Translations under genes and position numbers: made by a program
DNA from: Hamadaea sp.
Lineage (GTDB): Bacteria; Actinomycetota; Actinomycetes; Mycobacteriales; Micromonosporaceae
DNA: 64,000 nt
Assembly: GCF_013362815.1 (NCBI RefSeq)
Contig: NZ_JABFVK010000051.1
Span: 62,001-126,000 of the forward strand
Direction: 5' to 3'
Notes under the pieces: model-generated
The model's input: only the letters and a program-made list of their open reading frames with translations
Told to the model about the DNA's origin: nothing
Database searches by the model: none
Shown here: piece by piece, positions 62,944-64,000 of the stretch
How positions within the stretch are numbered: the stretch's first letter is position 1
Layout: the number at the start of each line of letters is the position of its first letter

Positions 62944-64000
62944 GTGGACCTCTATCGCGTCATCGCCGGACGAGATCGCCGCTTCGACGGCGACTTCTGG
63001 TTCGGCGTGACCTCGACCGGCATCTTCTGCCGCCCGAGCTGCCCGGCGCGTACGCCGAAGCAGCAGAACGTGCGCTATTTCCCCAGCCCGGCGGCGGCCG
63101 CGAAGGCCGGGTTCCGGGCCTGCCGCCGCTGCCTGCCCGACGCCGTACCGGGGTCGGCGCGCTGGGACGTGCGGGCGGATGTCACGGCGCGCAGCATCCG
63201 GCTGATCGCCGACGGCGTCGTCGACCGGGAGGGCGTACCGGGGTTGGCATCGCGGCTCGGCTATTCGGAGCGGCAATTGCACCGGCTGCTGACCGGGGAA
63301 CTCGGCGCGGGACCGCTCGCCTTGGCCCGGACGCAGCGAGCACAGACGGCGAGGACGCTCATCGAGTCGACCTCACTCGGGCTCGCCGAGATCGCGTTCG
63401 CCGCCGGATTCGGCAGCGTCCGCCAGTTCAACGAGACGATGCACGAGGTCTACGGCTGCCCGCCGTCGGAGTTGCGCCGCCCGTCCCACTCGCTGTCCGG
63501 CGAAATCCGGCTGAAGCTGGCGTACCGGCCGCCGATGGACGTCGCCGGGCTGCTGCGGTTCCTCGGCGACCGGGCGGTGGCCGGGGTCGAGACCTACGAC
63601 GGCACCTCCTACCAGCGCAATCTCCGACTTCCGCACGGTCGCGCCGAGGTCGCGGTCCAGCCCGGTGACGGGCACGTCGCGGCGACGCTGCGGCTCGCCG
63701 ATGCTCGCGACCTGGCCCCCGCCGTGGCCCGGCTGCGTCGCCTGCTCGATCTCGACGCCGACCCCGACGCCATCGACACCGCGCTCGCCGCGCATCCGGC
63801 CTTCGCCGCGCAGGTTCAGGCATTTCCAGGGGTACGCGTACCGAGGGCGGTGGACGGCTTCGAGGCGGCGGTGCGGGCCGTCGTCGGGCAGCAGATCAGC
63901 GTCGCCGGCGCTCGGACGGTGCTCGGCCGGCTCTGCCGGGACGGGTTGTTCCCGACGCCCGGGGAGCTGCTCGAACTGCCGGACGAGGCGTTCGCCATGC
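62944..64000 (+). CDS. alkA: Ada-AraC-AlkA type DNA repair protein (5' part, runs off the window)
   Basis: The visible 352 residues start at GTG 62944. The N-terminal Ada-like domain has the zinc/acceptor cysteines in GIFCRPSCPAR and ACRRCLPD. An AraC-type helix-turn-helix follows (GLASRLGYSERQLHRLL, then IAFAAGFGSVRQFNETMHEVYG). From about residue 175 the alkylbase glycosylase AlkA domain begins, with the helix-hairpin-helix start VVGQQISVAGART. The catalytic Asp lies further on, outside the window. Proteins of this layout repair alkylated DNA and regulate their own synthesis. Confidence 0.92.
   Translation, partial: MDLYRVIAGRDRRFDGDFWFGVTSTGIFCRPSCPARTPKQQNVRYFPSPAAAAKAGFRACRRCLPDAVPGSARWDVRADVTARSIRLIADGVVDREGVPGLASRLGYSERQLHRLLTGELGAGPLALARTQRAQTARTLIESTSLGLAEIAFAAGFGSVRQFNETMHEVYGCPPSELRRPSHSLSGEIRLKLAYRPPMDVAGLLRFLGDRAVAGVETYDGTSYQRNLRLPHGRAEVAVQPGDGHVAATLRLADARDLAPAVARLRRLLDLDADPDAIDTALAAHPAFAAQVQAFPGVRVPRAVDGFEAAVRAVVGQQISVAGARTVLGRLCRDGLFPTPGELLELPDEAFAM

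Overview
The window is high-GC DNA (about 70% by eye) packed with genes of a mycolic-acid-free actinobacterium, most likely of the Micromonosporaceae or a close relative. The evidence is a WhiB7 regulator with an AT-hook, mycoredoxin and mycothiol (mshB) genes, a UvrD2 helicase with a tetracysteine motif and HRDC domain, an AdnA-AdnB helicase-nuclease pair, a DUF5753-type XRE regulator, and a class-specific succinate dehydrogenase. No rRNA, tRNA, transposase, CRISPR array or prophage was seen.

Layout. 1-22.7 kb follows the order of the mycobacterial Rv3195-Rv3202c block (recalled from knowledge): DUF2342 metalloprotease (end only), YgjP-type M48 protease, a DUF5679 zinc-ribbon protein, ThiF-like protein, ABC1 kinase, whiB7 with a leader gene and terminator, uvrD2, mycoredoxin, nudC, adnB, adnA. 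It is interrupted by an XRE/ArsR/MFS cassette (7.8-11 kb) and by two M16 peptidase subunits, a mycosin-like pseudoprotease and a small membrane protein (12-16 kb). 23-28.3 kb holds a DUF3152 zincin with a tiny coupled gene, a LOG-family enzyme, a DUF4407 membrane protein, and divergent dapE/dapD. 28.3-31.9 kb is a two-gene module: an Fe-S RecB/Cas4-like protein with a degenerate nuclease centre plus an SF1 helicase. 32-39.9 kb carries pheA, tyrA, a dapC-like aminotransferase, fdxA, an Rv0428c-type acetyltransferase, membrane proteins and mshB. 40-48 kb has an S9 pseudopeptidase and a five-gene oligopeptide ABC operon. 48.3-51.2 kb is tldD-tldE, then dacB, a three-gene succinate dehydrogenase operon (53-56.7 kb) and an iron-siderophore uptake operon behind an IdeR-like box (56.8-60.5 kb). 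The end holds mutT, a pterin-dehydratase-like protein, ychF and the start of an Ada/AlkA fusion.

Themes. Lysine/DAP synthesis (dapD, dapE, dapC) and aromatic amino acid synthesis (pheA, tyrA) are interspersed with DNA repair (uvrD2, adnAB, alkA, mutT, nuclease-helicase pair), redox and iron functions. Several proteins look like pseudoenzymes that keep the fold but lose active-site residues: the mycosin, the S9 peptidase, one M16 subunit, the DNA-processing nuclease, and the pterin dehydratase.

The least explained feature is a population of intergenic palindromes. Two dispersed families (65 bp and 68 bp) each have two clear copies, and one copy lies in frame inside adnA. Many other gene-end palindromes start and end with GATC. 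The octamer GCGTACGC also appears strongly enriched.
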